The notes under the pieces are model-generated. The model ran no database searches, had not been told where the DNA came from, and saw nothing but the letters and a program-made list of their open reading frames with translations. DNA of 64,000 bases, taken from NCBI GenBank assembly GCA_020099315.1, contig CP083650.1, positions 4,092,001 through 4,156,000 on the forward strand, read 5' to 3'. The translations under genes were made by a program, and so were the position numbers. Source of the DNA: Citrobacter europaeus (GTDB taxonomy: Bacteria; Pseudomonadota; Gammaproteobacteria; Enterobacterales; Enterobacteriaceae). Shown in pieces: positions 45,619 to 53,282 of this stretch (position 1 is the first letter of the stretch; each line of letters opens with the position of its first letter).

Positions 45619-46326
45619 ATGTACCGTAATCTTTCTTTTGCTGCGGCCCTGTTAGCCGCAGCGTTTTCAGGTCCGGTTTTAGCCGAAGGCATCAACAGCT
45701 TTTCTCAGGCAAAAGCGGCAGGCGTCAAAGTTAACGCCGATGCGCCGGGCGATTTCTATTGTGGCTGTAAAATTAACTGGCAAGGCAAAAAAGGGGTCGT
45801 TGACCTCGAATCATGTGGCTATAAAGTACGAAAAAATGAAAACCGCGCCAGCCGAATTGAATGGGAGCACGTTGTCCCCGCCTGGCAATTTGGTCATCAG
45901 CGCCAGTGCTGGCAGGATGGAGGGCGCAAAAACTGCGCCAAAGATCCGGTCTATCGCAAAATGGAAAGCGATATGCATAACCTGCAGCCTGCGGTCGGTG
46001 AAGTAAATGGCGATCGTGCAAACTTTATGTACAGCCAGTGGAACGGTGGCGAAGGTCAGTATGGGCAATGCACTATGAAGGTTGATTTCAAAGAGAAAGT
46101 TGCCGAACCACCAGCCCGCGCCCGCGGCGCCATCGCACGCACCTATTTTTACATGCGTGACCAGTACGACCTGACGCTCTCTCGCCAGCAAACCCAGCTT
46201 TTTAATGCCTGGAATAAGCAATATCCGGTCACCGACTGGGAGTGTGAGCGCGACGAACGCATCGCGAAGGTACAGGGTAACCATAACCCATATGTGCAAC
46301 GCGCTTGCCAGGCGCAAAAGAGCTAA
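45619..46326 (+). CDS. endA: DNA-specific endonuclease I
   Basis: EndA is a periplasmic nuclease cutting double-stranded DNA. The product is 235 residues from the ATG at 45619; a signal peptide of 22 residues ends PVLA before EGINSF. The beta-beta-alpha metal nuclease site is seen in EWEHVVPAWQFGH (catalytic His) and DMHNLQPAVGEVNGDRANF. Several cysteines (CGCK, CW, NC, QC) support disulfides for the periplasm. A longer in-frame start upstream lacks support. Confidence 0.96.
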   Translation: MYRNLSFAAALLAAAFSGPVLAEGINSFSQAKAAGVKVNADAPGDFYCGCKINWQGKKGVVDLESCGYKVRKNENRASRIEWEHVVPAWQFGHQRQCWQDGGRKNCAKDPVYRKMESDMHNLQPAVGEVNGDRANFMYSQWNGGEGQYGQCTMKVDFKEKVAEPPARARGAIARTYFYMRDQYDLTLSRQQTQLFNAWNKQYPVTDWECERDERIAKVQGNHNPYVQRACQAQKS

Positions 46327-46400
46327 CCTACACTAGCGTCAATATTTTTAACCATGCCCTGGCCTTTCGTAGCCCAGGGCTAAGACGCGGATGTTAAACT

Positions 46401-47132
46401 ATGCGCATTCCTCGCATTTATCACCCTGAGCCACTCACTTCCGGCAGCCAAATATCACTGTGTGAAGATGCAGCCAACCATATTGGCCGCGTGCTGCGTA
46501 TGGGACCGGGCCAGGCGCTACAGCTGTTTGATGGCAGCAATCAGGTATTCGACGCTGAAATCACCCACGCCAGTAAAAAAAGCGTGGATGTGAAGGTGCT
46601 TAACGCCGAACTCGACGATCGTGAATCGCCGTTGCACATCCACCTGGGTCAGGTGATGTCGCGCGGAGAAAAAATGGAATTTACTATCCAGAAATCGATC
46701 GAACTGGGTGTAAGCCTCATTACGCCACTTTTTTCTGAGCGCTGCGGCGTTAAACTGGACAGCGAACGCCTGAACAAGAAGCTCCAGCAGTGGCAGAAAA
46801 TCGCTATTGCCGCCTGCGAACAGTGCGGTCGTAACCGGGTGCCTGAAATTCGCCCGGCAATGGATTTGGAAGCGTGGTGCGCGGAACAGGATGAAGGTCT
46901 GAAACTGAACCTGCATCCGCGCGCCAGCGCCAGCATCAATACGCTGCCGCTGCCGGTGGAACGCATCCGCTTGCTGATTGGCCCGGAAGGCGGGTTGTCA
47001 GCAGATGAAATTGCCATGACCGCACGCTATCAGTTTACTGATATTCTGTTAGGACCTCGCGTTCTGCGTACTGAGACAACTGCGCTCACCGCTATTACCG
47101 CGCTACAAGTGCGTTTTGGCGATCTGGGCTAA
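46401..47132 (+). CDS. rsmE: 16S rRNA m3U1498 methyltransferase
   Basis: RsmE methylates N3 of U1498 in 16S rRNA with S-adenosylmethionine. The product is 243 residues. An N-terminal PUA-like domain (to about 70) precedes the SPOUT domain, whose C-terminal knot has LLIGPEGGLSADEI (about 192-205) and LGPRVLRTETTALTA (about 219-233). It is followed after 19 bp by gshB on the same strand. Confidence 0.96.
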   Translation: MRIPRIYHPEPLTSGSQISLCEDAANHIGRVLRMGPGQALQLFDGSNQVFDAEITHASKKSVDVKVLNAELDDRESPLHIHLGQVMSRGEKMEFTIQKSIELGVSLITPLFSERCGVKLDSERLNKKLQQWQKIAIAACEQCGRNRVPEIRPAMDLEAWCAEQDEGLKLNLHPRASASINTLPLPVERIRLLIGPEGGLSADEIAMTARYQFTDILLGPRVLRTETTALTAITALQVRFGDLG

Positions 47133-47151
47133 GGCATAAACGGAGAAGAAC

Positions 47152-48099
47152 ATGATTAAGCTCGGCATCGTGATGGATCCCATCGCAAGCATCAACATCA
47201 AGAAAGATTCCAGCTTCGCTATGCTGCTGGAAGCGCAACGTCGCGGTTACGAAATTCATTATATGGAGATGGCCGATCTTTATCTGGAAAACGGTGAAGC
47301 CCGCGCCCGCACACATACCCTGAGCGTAGAGCAGAACTACGACAAGTGGTATGAGTTTAAGAGCGAGCAGGATCTCCCGCTGGCAGACCTGGACGTCATT
47401 CTGATGCGTAAGGATCCGCCGTTTGATACCGAGTTCATCTACGCGACCTATATTCTGGAACGTGCAGAAGAGAAAGGAACGCTAATCGTCAACAAACCGC
47501 AGAGCCTGCGCGATTGCAACGAAAAGCTGTTCACCGCATGGTTTGCCGACCTGACGCCGGAAACGCTGGTCACGCGTAACAAAGCGCAGCTGAAAGCCTT
47601 CTGGCAAAAACACAGCGACATCATTCTCAAACCGCTGGACGGCATGGGCGGCGCATCTATTTTCCGCGTGAAGGAAGGCGATCCGAACCTCGGCGTGATT
47701 GCTGAAACGCTGACCGAGCATGGTACCCGCTACTGCATGGCGCAGAACTATCTGCCAGCAATTAAAGATGGCGATAAACGCGTGCTGGTGGTCGATGGCG
47801 AACCCGTTCCGTACTGCCTGGCGCGTATTCCACAGGGCGGTGAAACCCGTGGCAACCTGGCCGCCGGTGGCCGTGGCGAGCCGCGTCCATTAACCGACAG
47901 CGACTGGGAAATCGCACGCCGCATTGGGCCAACGCTGAAAGCGAAAGGTTTGATTTTTGTCGGTCTGGATATCATTGGCGATCGCCTGACAGAAATTAAC
48001 GTCACCAGCCCAACCTGTATTCGTGAAATTGAAGCGGAGTTCCCGGTTTCGATTACCGGTATGCTGATGGATGCCATTGAAGCGCGTTTGCAGAAATAA
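47152..48099 (+). CDS. gshB: Glutathione synthetase
   Basis: GshB joins gamma-glutamylcysteine and glycine with ATP. The product is 315 residues, near E. coli length. The ATP-grasp fold is marked by LKPLDGMGGASIFRV (about 159-173), a Gly-rich loop, and the metal-binding ending TEINVTSPTCIREIE (about 280-294). It follows rsmE closely and is followed by a BIME. Confidence 0.97.
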   Translation: MIKLGIVMDPIASINIKKDSSFAMLLEAQRRGYEIHYMEMADLYLENGEARARTHTLSVEQNYDKWYEFKSEQDLPLADLDVILMRKDPPFDTEFIYATYILERAEEKGTLIVNKPQSLRDCNEKLFTAWFADLTPETLVTRNKAQLKAFWQKHSDIILKPLDGMGGASIFRVKEGDPNLGVIAETLTEHGTRYCMAQNYLPAIKDGDKRVLVVDGEPVPYCLARIPQGGETRGNLAAGGRGEPRPLTDSDWEIARRIGPTLKAKGLIFVGLDIIGDRLTEINVTSPTCIREIEAEFPVSITGMLMDAIEARLQK

Positions 48100-48104
48100 A
48101 TATG

Positions 48105-48188
48105 TTGCCGGATAGCGACGCCATCGCGTCTTATTCGGCCTGGAATTACACCCCGTAGGCCGGATTAGGCGAAGCCGCCATCCGGCAA
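48105..48188. repeat. BIME (two REP units) after gshB
   Basis: Two inverted REP-type units: TTGCCGGATAGCGACG with TTATTCGGCCTGG, then GTAGGCCGGATTAGGCG with CGCCATCCGGCAA. Confidence 0.85.
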
Positions 48189-48275
48189 AGCTATCTTCAG
48201 AGGGTGACATCTTCGAGCTTTGCCCACATACTGGGCTCTGTTGCTTTTTTGAACCAGGAAACAGAACCTCTGACA

Positions 48276-48839
48276 ATGAATTTACAGCATCACTTTCTGA
48301 TTGCCATGCCTGCTCTCCAGGATCCGATTTTCCGCCGTTCCGTGGTGTACATCTGTGAACATAATGAGAACGGAGCAATGGGGATTATCGTTAATAAGCC
48401 TCTGGAAAACTTACAGATTGAAGGAATTCTGGAAAAGCTGAAGATTACGCCAGAAGAACGCGATCCGGCCATTCGTCTGGATAAACCGGTGATGCTCGGC
48501 GGACCGCTGGCGGAAGACCGTGGGTTTATTCTGCATACCCCGCCGTCACGCTTTGCATCCAGTATCCGCATCTCAGATAACACCATCATCACCACCTCCC
48601 GCGATGTATTAGAAACCCTGGGTACGCAAGAGCAACCGTCCGAAGTGCTGGTTGCGCTGGGTTATTCATCATGGGAAAAAGGTCAACTGGAGCAAGAGCT
48701 ACTGGATAACGCCTGGCTCACGGCCCCCGCAGACCTCAACATCTTATTCAAAACGCCGATTTCCGATCGCTGGCGCGATGCGGCGAAGCTTATCGGGATT
48801 GATATTCAGACCATGCCTGGCGTGGCGGGACATGCCTGA
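48276..48839 (+). CDS. yqgE: UPF0301 (AlgH-like) protein YqgE
   Basis: YqgE is a DUF179/AlgH-family protein of unknown mechanism. The product is 187 residues from the ATG at 48276 (MNLQHHFLIAMPALQDP). Family motifs GAMGIIVNKPL (about 33-43) and GGPLAEDRGFILH (about 77-89) are clear. Its stop shares one base with the start of ruvX, a coupling that is conserved across enteric bacteria and points to a shared role with RuvX. Confidence 0.95.
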   Translation: MNLQHHFLIAMPALQDPIFRRSVVYICEHNENGAMGIIVNKPLENLQIEGILEKLKITPEERDPAIRLDKPVMLGGPLAEDRGFILHTPPSRFASSIRISDNTIITTSRDVLETLGTQEQPSEVLVALGYSSWEKGQLEQELLDNAWLTAPADLNILFKTPISDRWRDAAKLIGIDIQTMPGVAGHA

Positions 48840-49255
48840 TGAGCGGAACATTACTCTCTTTTGATTTTGGTACAAAAAGTATCGGCGTCGCGGTTGGCCA
48901 ACGCATTACCGGTACGGCAAGACCCTTGCCCGCCATCAAAGCGCAGGACGGTACGCCGGACTGGAGTTTGATTGAACGTCTGCTCAAAGAGTGGCAGCCG
49001 GACGAAATTATCGTAGGTCTGCCGCTCAACATGGATGGCACCGAACAACCCCTTACTGCGCGCGCGCGCAAGTTCTCTAACCGCATTCACGGTCGCTTTG
49101 GCGTTACCGTAACGCTGCACGATGAACGCTTGAGCACCGTCGAAGCCCGCTCTGGCCTGTTTGAGCAAGGCGGATACCGGGCATTGAATAAAGGCAAAGT
49201 AGACTCCGCTTCTGCCGTGGTCATCCTCGAAAGCTATTTCGAGCAGGGCTACTAA
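48839..49255 (+). CDS. ruvX: Putative pre-16S rRNA nuclease / Holliday resolvase-like RuvX
   Basis: RuvX (YqgF) is an RNase H-fold nuclease involved in 16S rRNA 5' end processing and anti-termination in E. coli. The product is 138 residues. The first active-site strand is DFGTKSIGVAVG (about 8-19), and later acidic residues occur in DERLSTVEA and DSASAVVILE. Its 3' end overlaps the 3' end of the convergent yggR by 4 bp. Confidence 0.96.
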   Translation: MSGTLLSFDFGTKSIGVAVGQRITGTARPLPAIKAQDGTPDWSLIERLLKEWQPDEIIVGLPLNMDGTEQPLTARARKFSNRIHGRFGVTVTLHDERLSTVEARSGLFEQGGYRALNKGKVDSASAVVILESYFEQGY

Positions 49256-50232
49256 AGCCGCCCCTGCGCCTGTCGCTGCTGCAGACTTTGTGCAAACGTC
49301 TGCATGCCTGTCTGCTGCCCGGTTTGAATTACGCCGGGTAGCTGATGCGTTTTCCCTTCACGAATCAAATTGCCCACGGCGGGCGTGTTGACGAGCAGCT
49401 CGAATAGCGCCACGCGTCCTCCCAGCTTATCTTCCTCCAGCTTTTGCGAAAGCACTGCCCGCAGGCTGTCTGCCAGTTGATTACGCACCGGATCCTTCTC
49501 CTGCGCGGGAAAGGTATCCACCAGCCGTGCGATAGCCTGCGCAGCCCCTCGCGTATGTAACGTTGCCAGCACCAGGTGCCCGGTTTCCGCTGCCGTTAAT
49601 GCCAGACGAATGGTTTCCACGTCGCGCAGTTCGCCCAGCAAAATGACGTCAGGATCTTCACGCAGCGCGCCGCGCAAGCCAGCGGCAAAAGAAGCACAGT
49701 GTACGCCCACCTCCCGTTGTTGAATAAGACAGCGCTGGCTGGTGTAGCGATATTCAATCGGGTCTTCCAGCGTCAGAATATGCCCCGCAATATGCTGATT
49801 AAGGTACTCCACCATCGCTGCCAGGGTCGTTGATTTACCGCTGCCGGTGGCTCCCGTGACCAGAATCAATCCATGTTCACTGTGCAGCAGCTCAGGTATG
49901 GCCTCGGGAGTCTGGAGATCGTCTAAACGTGGACAATCAAGCGGGAGCAATCTTAGCGCCAGCGACGTTCCCTGTTGATGAACAAAAGCGCTGGCGCGCA
50001 GACGTCGGGAATCTGCCAGCGCAATAGCAAAATCAATCTGCCCCTGTTTCCGCCACTGTACCTGTTGTTGCTCGCTGAGCCAGCACATCAGCAGATCCTC
50101 CACGCAAGGCGGAGTAAATGGCGCGATTTCGACTTTTCCACGTATGCGCCAGCGCGCAGGCCATGCATTGCACAGGTGTAGATCCGACACGTTATGCTTT
50201 ACACTAAGGGCCACTATTTCTTCCATATTCAT
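49252..50232 (-). CDS. yggR: PilT-like ATPase YggR
   Basis: YggR is a type IV pilus retraction-type (PilT/VirB11) ATPase; enteric relatives keep it without a full adjacent pilus operon and its role is unknown. The product is 326 residues from the ATG at 50232 (MNMEEIVALSVKHNVSDLHL), identical in length to E. coli. Walker A GATGSGKST is near residue 130, the Asp/Glu boxes include LEDPIEYRY and LLGELRD, and the His box is TGHLVLATLHT. Only 17 bp separate its start from that of a truncated yggS on the other strand. Its first 40 codons are repeated at 51562-51681. Confidence 0.95.
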   Translation of the reverse strand: MNMEEIVALSVKHNVSDLHLCNAWPARWRIRGKVEIAPFTPPCVEDLLMCWLSEQQQVQWRKQGQIDFAIALADSRRLRASAFVHQQGTSLALRLLPLDCPRLDDLQTPEAIPELLHSEHGLILVTGATGSGKSTTLAAMVEYLNQHIAGHILTLEDPIEYRYTSQRCLIQQREVGVHCASFAAGLRGALREDPDVILLGELRDVETIRLALTAAETGHLVLATLHTRGAAQAIARLVDTFPAQEKDPVRNQLADSLRAVLSQKLEEDKLGGRVALFELLVNTPAVGNLIREGKTHQLPGVIQTGQQTGMQTFAQSLQQRQAQGRL

Positions 50233-50420
50233 ATGAACATCCTCGGAAAATGAACGATATCGCGCATAACCTGGCATATGTCCGGGACAAAATCTCAGCC
50301 GCCGCGACGCGTTGCGGGCGGTCTTCAGAAGAAGTTATGTTGCTTGCATTCAGCAAAACCAAACCTGCGAGCGCCATCGAAGAAGCCATCGTCGCAGGAT
50401 TATTTTCAATTGGTGAAAAC
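50113..50420 (+). repeat. Left copy of the 308-bp direct repeat (yggR/yggS start region)
   Basis: This segment matches 51562-51869 at a constant offset of 1449 bp. It is nearly identical from 50113 to about 50388 (one or two differences, for example catatg against cacatg), then diverges over 50389-50411 before a last match GGTGAAAAC. It holds the first 120 bp of yggR, the 17-bp spacer and the first 170 bp of yggS. Confidence 0.95.
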
Positions 50421-50429
50421 AACGACTAA
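50250..50429 (+). pseudogene. yggS: Truncated yggS copy
   Basis: The frame encodes the first 47 residues of YggS almost exactly (including the PLP lysine in FSKTKPAS, where intact YggS has VSKTKPAS), then a changed tail AGLFSIGENND and a stop at residue 60. The rest of the enzyme is missing, so it cannot be functional as a PLP protein. Its stop codon overlaps the stop codon of the convergent DUF3828-like gene (50426-50429). It is the left flank of the inserted effector module. Confidence 0.9.
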
Positions 50430-50845
50430 TGGCGAGTAGCGACACTCTTGATTTTCCATACACCTTTTTCTTCTACCATGCAGTCAATAACTTTTTGAGA
50501 TGACTCACCCGTTCCAAATGTCAAATAGACATTGGTACAAATAGGATCAGTTATAATTAGATCAATACTAATATGATTACTCCAGTCTTCATCTGCAACA
50601 TCCTGAACTTTTAGGAAATAATCCTCTTCAAGATTATCGCTTATATATGCCTGCTTTAATTTATTCAATGTATCGATAATAACATAAGGTTCTAATGCCG
50701 TCGGATTATCTGCAACTGGGATGATATTATGAGTAACCAGCTTGATATACCAGGTATTGAACTTTAATGCCTGAGTACCAGCAGGTATTATTCCTGCCAT
50801 AGCAAACGATGAGACTAGAAAAGTAAATAATATTAATCGCTTCAT
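50426..50845 (-). CDS. DUF3828-like periplasmic protein, probable immunity protein
   Basis: A 139-residue protein with a signal peptide of 17 residues (MKRLILFTFLVSSFAMA before GIIPAG). The mature part has the DUF3828-type segment DYFLKVQDVADEDW (75-88) and two cysteines (103, 122) that could form a disulfide in the periplasm. It starts one base inside the stop of the NlpC/P60-like gene (TGATG), so it is translated from the same mRNA. A periplasmic protein paired with a cell-wall hydrolase is the usual immunity arrangement. Codon use is AT-rich. Binding to the partner is inferred. Confidence 0.75.
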   Translation of the reverse strand: MKRLILFTFLVSSFAMAGIIPAGTQALKFNTWYIKLVTHNIIPVADNPTALEPYVIIDTLNKLKQAYISDNLEEDYFLKVQDVADEDWSNHISIDLIITDPICTNVYLTFGTGESSQKVIDCMVEEKGVWKIKSVATRH

Positions 50846-51204
50846 CAGTTATGCCTATAGATTTTATATGAAGGCTGACTTTTACGATAACCCGGTCCGG
50901 GATACACGCCATGTTCCTGTTTAAAATCCGACCACCAGTAATGCCCATCAAAAATCGCCATGTGCCCTGCTGTATTTCCTCCAGTATATGGTTGAATTAT
51001 AGCAACATCACCTTTAATAGGATCGCCATATACTTCACGAAAACCAGCTAATACTAAATATTTCCCCATATTTTTAGCATTATCATGATGCAAGGATACG
51101 CCGCCATGTTCGATAGCTGCTGTTACTGCCCTGGCACAATAACCAGTAGCGTGCGCATGAGCATTGTGCCTAACAAAATTTATAGCGGCTTCTTTATTCC
51201 ACAT
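50845..51204 (-). CDS. NlpC/P60-like cysteine hydrolase, BPSL0067 type, probable antibacterial effector
   Basis: A 119-residue protein with no signal peptide. Cys23 in ATGYCARAVTAAIEHGG, His81 in TAGHMAIFDG and Asp93 in WWSDFKQ form a plausible Cys-His-Asp set in the order seen in NlpC/P60 and CHAP amidases, including Tae-type type VI effectors. The ATG at 51204 is chosen because GAGGTG lies 6 bp before it; a GTG at 51213 would overlap that site. It resembles the BPSL0067 family. No T6SS gene is in the window, so it would be an orphan cargo. Target and secretion route are inferred. Confidence 0.75.
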   Translation of the reverse strand: MWNKEAAINFVRHNAHAHATGYCARAVTAAIEHGGVSLHHDNAKNMGKYLVLAGFREVYGDPIKGDVAIIQPYTGGNTAGHMAIFDGHYWWSDFKQEHGVYPGPGYRKSQPSYKIYRHN

Positions 51205-51492
51205 TTGTAACACCTCATTTATAGACGAAGAGTATGAAATATCACAAAGCGAACCATCACCTTGAACATTAAATGCTTCAAATTCTATTCATTGACATCA
51301 CAAATACCCCCACAATTTATATTTGCAATGTATATTATCGCTTGATAACAAATGAAGCTATAATATTCACCTTACCAATCATCTAATATTTTTGTTTTAT
51401 TATAAACAAACCTCATAAATAATTTTATAACTGCAGGATATTCACACTACAGCAAACTGGAGCTGAATAAAATGAAATGAAAATTCTGTCAG
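51205..51492. promoter_or_regulatory. AT-rich spacer upstream of the effector gene
   Basis: About 290 bp, very AT-rich, without an ORF. A -35-like TTGACA (51292-51297) with an AT-rich -10 zone near 51315-51322 is on the plus strand, directed away from the effector. No convincing promoter was seen toward the effector; read-through from the duplicated yggR start region is a possible source. Confidence 0.35.
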
Positions 51493-51681
51493 TTAAATCT
51501 GTTTACGTCCTCCTACAGACTCACATTTTATACTCAGCCTATCTGCAGCCTCACCAGGCATAGTAAATGGCGCGATTTCGACTTTTCCACGTATGCGCCA
51601 GCGCGCAGGCCATGCATTGCACAGGTGTAGATCCGACACGTTATGCTTTACACTAAGGGCCACTATTTCTTCCATATTCAT
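51493..51681 (-). pseudogene. yggR: Truncated yggR copy
   Basis: The frame encodes the first 40 residues of YggR exactly (MNMEEIVALSV to KVEIAPFT), then an unrelated tail MPGEAADRLSIKCESVGGRK and a stop at residue 63. The ATPase core is absent. It points toward the effector gene and carries the yggR ribosome site, and it also keeps the DNA in which the promoter of the intact yggS must lie. Confidence 0.9.
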
Positions 51682-51869
51682 ATGAACATCCTCGGAAAAT
51701 GAACGATATCGCGCATAACCTGGCACATGTCCGGGACAAAATCTCAGCCGCCGCGACGCGTTGCGGGCGGTCTTCAGAAGAAGTTATGTTGCTTGCAGTT
51801 AGCAAAACCAAACCTGCGAGCGCCATCGAAGAAGCCATTACCGCAGGGCAGCGTGCCTTCGGTGAAAAC
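51562..51869 (+). repeat. Right copy of the 308-bp direct repeat (yggR/yggS start region)
   Basis: Direct repeat of 50113-50420. This copy continues into the full-length yggS, while the left copy continues into the full-length yggR. Sequence just left of 51562 keeps a weak likeness to yggR codons, suggesting a diverged extension of the repeat. Confidence 0.95.
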
Positions 51870-52403
51870 TATGTGCAGGAAGGGGTGGATAAAATCCGCT
51901 ACTTCCAGGAAAAAGGCGTCAACGATCTGCAGTGGCACTTTATTGGCCCACTGCAGTCCAACAAAAGTCGTCTGGTCGCGGAACATTTTGACTGGTGCCA
52001 TACGATCGACCGTCTGCGTATCGCTGCCCGTTTGAGCGAACAGCGCCCGGCACAACTGCCACCGCTCAATGTACTGATTCAAATTAATATCAGCGATGAG
52101 AACAGTAAGTCAGGAATTCCGCTGGCAGAGCTTGAGGCACTGGCCGCTGACGTCGCTGCACTGCCGCGCATTACCCTACGTGGTTTGATGGCAATCCCGG
52201 CGCCAGAGTCAGATTATGTAAGGCAGTTTGAAGTTGCACAGCAAATGGCGGTAGCATTTGCTGGGTTGAAAACACGTTACCCAAGTATCGACACGCTCTC
52301 ACTGGGGATGTCTGATGATATGGATGCCGCAATCGCGGCGGGTAGCACGATGGTGCGCATCGGCACTGCCATTTTTGGTGCTCGTGATTACACTAAAAAA
52401 TAA
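51699..52403 (+). CDS. yggS: PLP homeostasis protein YggS
   Basis: YggS (PLPBP/COG0325) binds pyridoxal phosphate and keeps vitamin B6 and amino-acid pools balanced without known catalysis. The product is 234 residues, as in E. coli. The PLP lysine is Lys36 in AVSKTKPAS; the TIM-barrel phosphate site is near GLMAIPAPESD and SLGMSDDMDAAI. It leads yggS-yggT-yggU-rdgB-hemW. Its promoter must lie in the yggR-derived repeat to its left because only 17 bp separate the two divergent starts. Confidence 0.97.
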   Translation: MNDIAHNLAHVRDKISAAATRCGRSSEEVMLLAVSKTKPASAIEEAITAGQRAFGENYVQEGVDKIRYFQEKGVNDLQWHFIGPLQSNKSRLVAEHFDWCHTIDRLRIAARLSEQRPAQLPPLNVLIQINISDENSKSGIPLAELEALAADVAALPRITLRGLMAIPAPESDYVRQFEVAQQMAVAFAGLKTRYPSIDTLSLGMSDDMDAAIAAGSTMVRIGTAIFGARDYTKK

Positions 52404-52421
52404 GGAAAACTAAGGAACACC

Positions 52422-52988
52422 ATGAATACGTTGACCTTCCTGCTCTCAACGGTAATTGAGCTGTATACCATGGCGCTGCTGCTGCGCGTGTGGATGCAAT
52501 GGTCTCGCTGCGATTTTTACAACCCGTTCTCGCAGTTTATAGTGAAAATCACTCAACCTATTATTGGGCCGTTACGCCGCATTATTCCCCCGATGGGACC
52601 GATCGACAGCGCATCGGCATTAGTGGCGCTGATTCTCAGCTTTATCAAAGCAATCGTGCTGTTTAAGGTGGTCACGTTCCAGCCGATCATCTGGATCGCC
52701 GCCGTGCTGATTGTCCTGAAGACCATCGGATTGCTGATTTTCTGGGTACTGTTGGTGATGGCGATTATGAGCTGGGTCAGCCAGGGCCGCAGCCCCGTGG
52801 AGTACGTGCTGATTCAACTGGCAGATCCGCTGCTGCGCCCTATCCGTCGCATACTTCCAGGCATGGGCGGGATCGATTTCTCGCCAATGATTCTGGTTCT
52901 GCTGCTCTATGTCATTAATATGGGCATCGCAGAAGTGTTACAGGCGACAGGCAACATGCTGCTGCCGGGGCTGTGGATGGCGCTATGA
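52422..52988 (+). CDS. yggT: YggT family membrane protein
   Basis: YggT is an inner-membrane protein of 188 residues with two YGGT repeats. Hydrophobic helices lie at about residues 3-22, 63-85, 90-120 and 160-180; each repeat includes a Pro-Ile-x-x-Pro-Leu/Ile-Arg-Arg-Ile segment (TQPIIGPLRRIIP near 47-59 and ADPLLRPIRRILPG near 130-143). E. coli YggT complements potassium uptake defects and affects osmotic growth, mechanism unknown. It ends in an ATGA overlap with yggU. Confidence 0.93.
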   Translation: MNTLTFLLSTVIELYTMALLLRVWMQWSRCDFYNPFSQFIVKITQPIIGPLRRIIPPMGPIDSASALVALILSFIKAIVLFKVVTFQPIIWIAAVLIVLKTIGLLIFWVLLVMAIMSWVSQGRSPVEYVLIQLADPLLRPIRRILPGMGGIDFSPMILVLLLYVINMGIAEVLQATGNMLLPGLWMAL

Positions 52989-53275
52989 GTGCCGTTACAC
53001 CCTGCGACGACGGTCTGGTTTTACGGCTCTACATTCAGCCTAAAGCCAGCCGTGACAGTATTGTGGGTTTACATGGCGACGAGCTAAAAGTCGCCATTAC
53101 CGCCCCACCGGTTGATGGACAAGCCAATAGCCATCTGGTGAAGTTTCTCGGTAAACAGTTCCGCGTAGCAAAAAGCCAGGTCGTCATTGAGAAGGGCGAG
53201 CTTGGTCGTCACAAACAGGTTAAAATCATTCATCCGCAACAGATCCCGCCCGAAATTGCGGCGCTAACTGATTAG
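52985..53275 (+). CDS. yggU: DUF167 family protein YggU
   Basis: YggU is a small basic alpha/beta protein of unknown function. The ATG at 52985 gives 96 residues and a 4-bp ATGA overlap with the yggT stop; an upstream GTG at 52973 would add four residues. Family motifs QPKASRDSIVG (about 18-28) and APPVDGQANSHLVKFL (about 40-55) are clear. It is followed after 7 bp by rdgB. Confidence 0.92.
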   Translation: MSAVTPCDDGLVLRLYIQPKASRDSIVGLHGDELKVAITAPPVDGQANSHLVKFLGKQFRVAKSQVVIEKGELGRHKQVKIIHPQQIPPEIAALTD

Positions 53276-53282
53276 GTATCCC

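Larger units (their letters stand above)
50421..51561. other. AT-rich accessory insert between yggR and yggS
   Basis: About 1.1 kb of visibly AT-rich DNA, unlike the flanking core genes, bounded by the two copies of the yggR/yggS repeat. It holds two minus-strand genes and about 280 bp of AT-rich non-coding sequence. In E. coli yggR and yggS are direct neighbours with no such insert. No integrase, transposase or inverted terminal repeats are present, so the entry mechanism was probably homologous recombination through the repeat. Confidence 0.85.

Noticed and set aside
50233..50277. Longer yggR start at 50277 (MPGYARYRSFSEDVH)
   Set aside because: These codons lie in the yggS start region, and the same extension appears in front of the truncated yggR copy. 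The ATG at 50232 gives the exact E. coli length.
50421..51561. An insertion sequence or integrative element as the cause of the insert
   Set aside because: No transposase, integrase, terminal inverted repeats or tRNA attachment site is present, and a 308-bp flanking repeat is far too long for a transposition target duplication.
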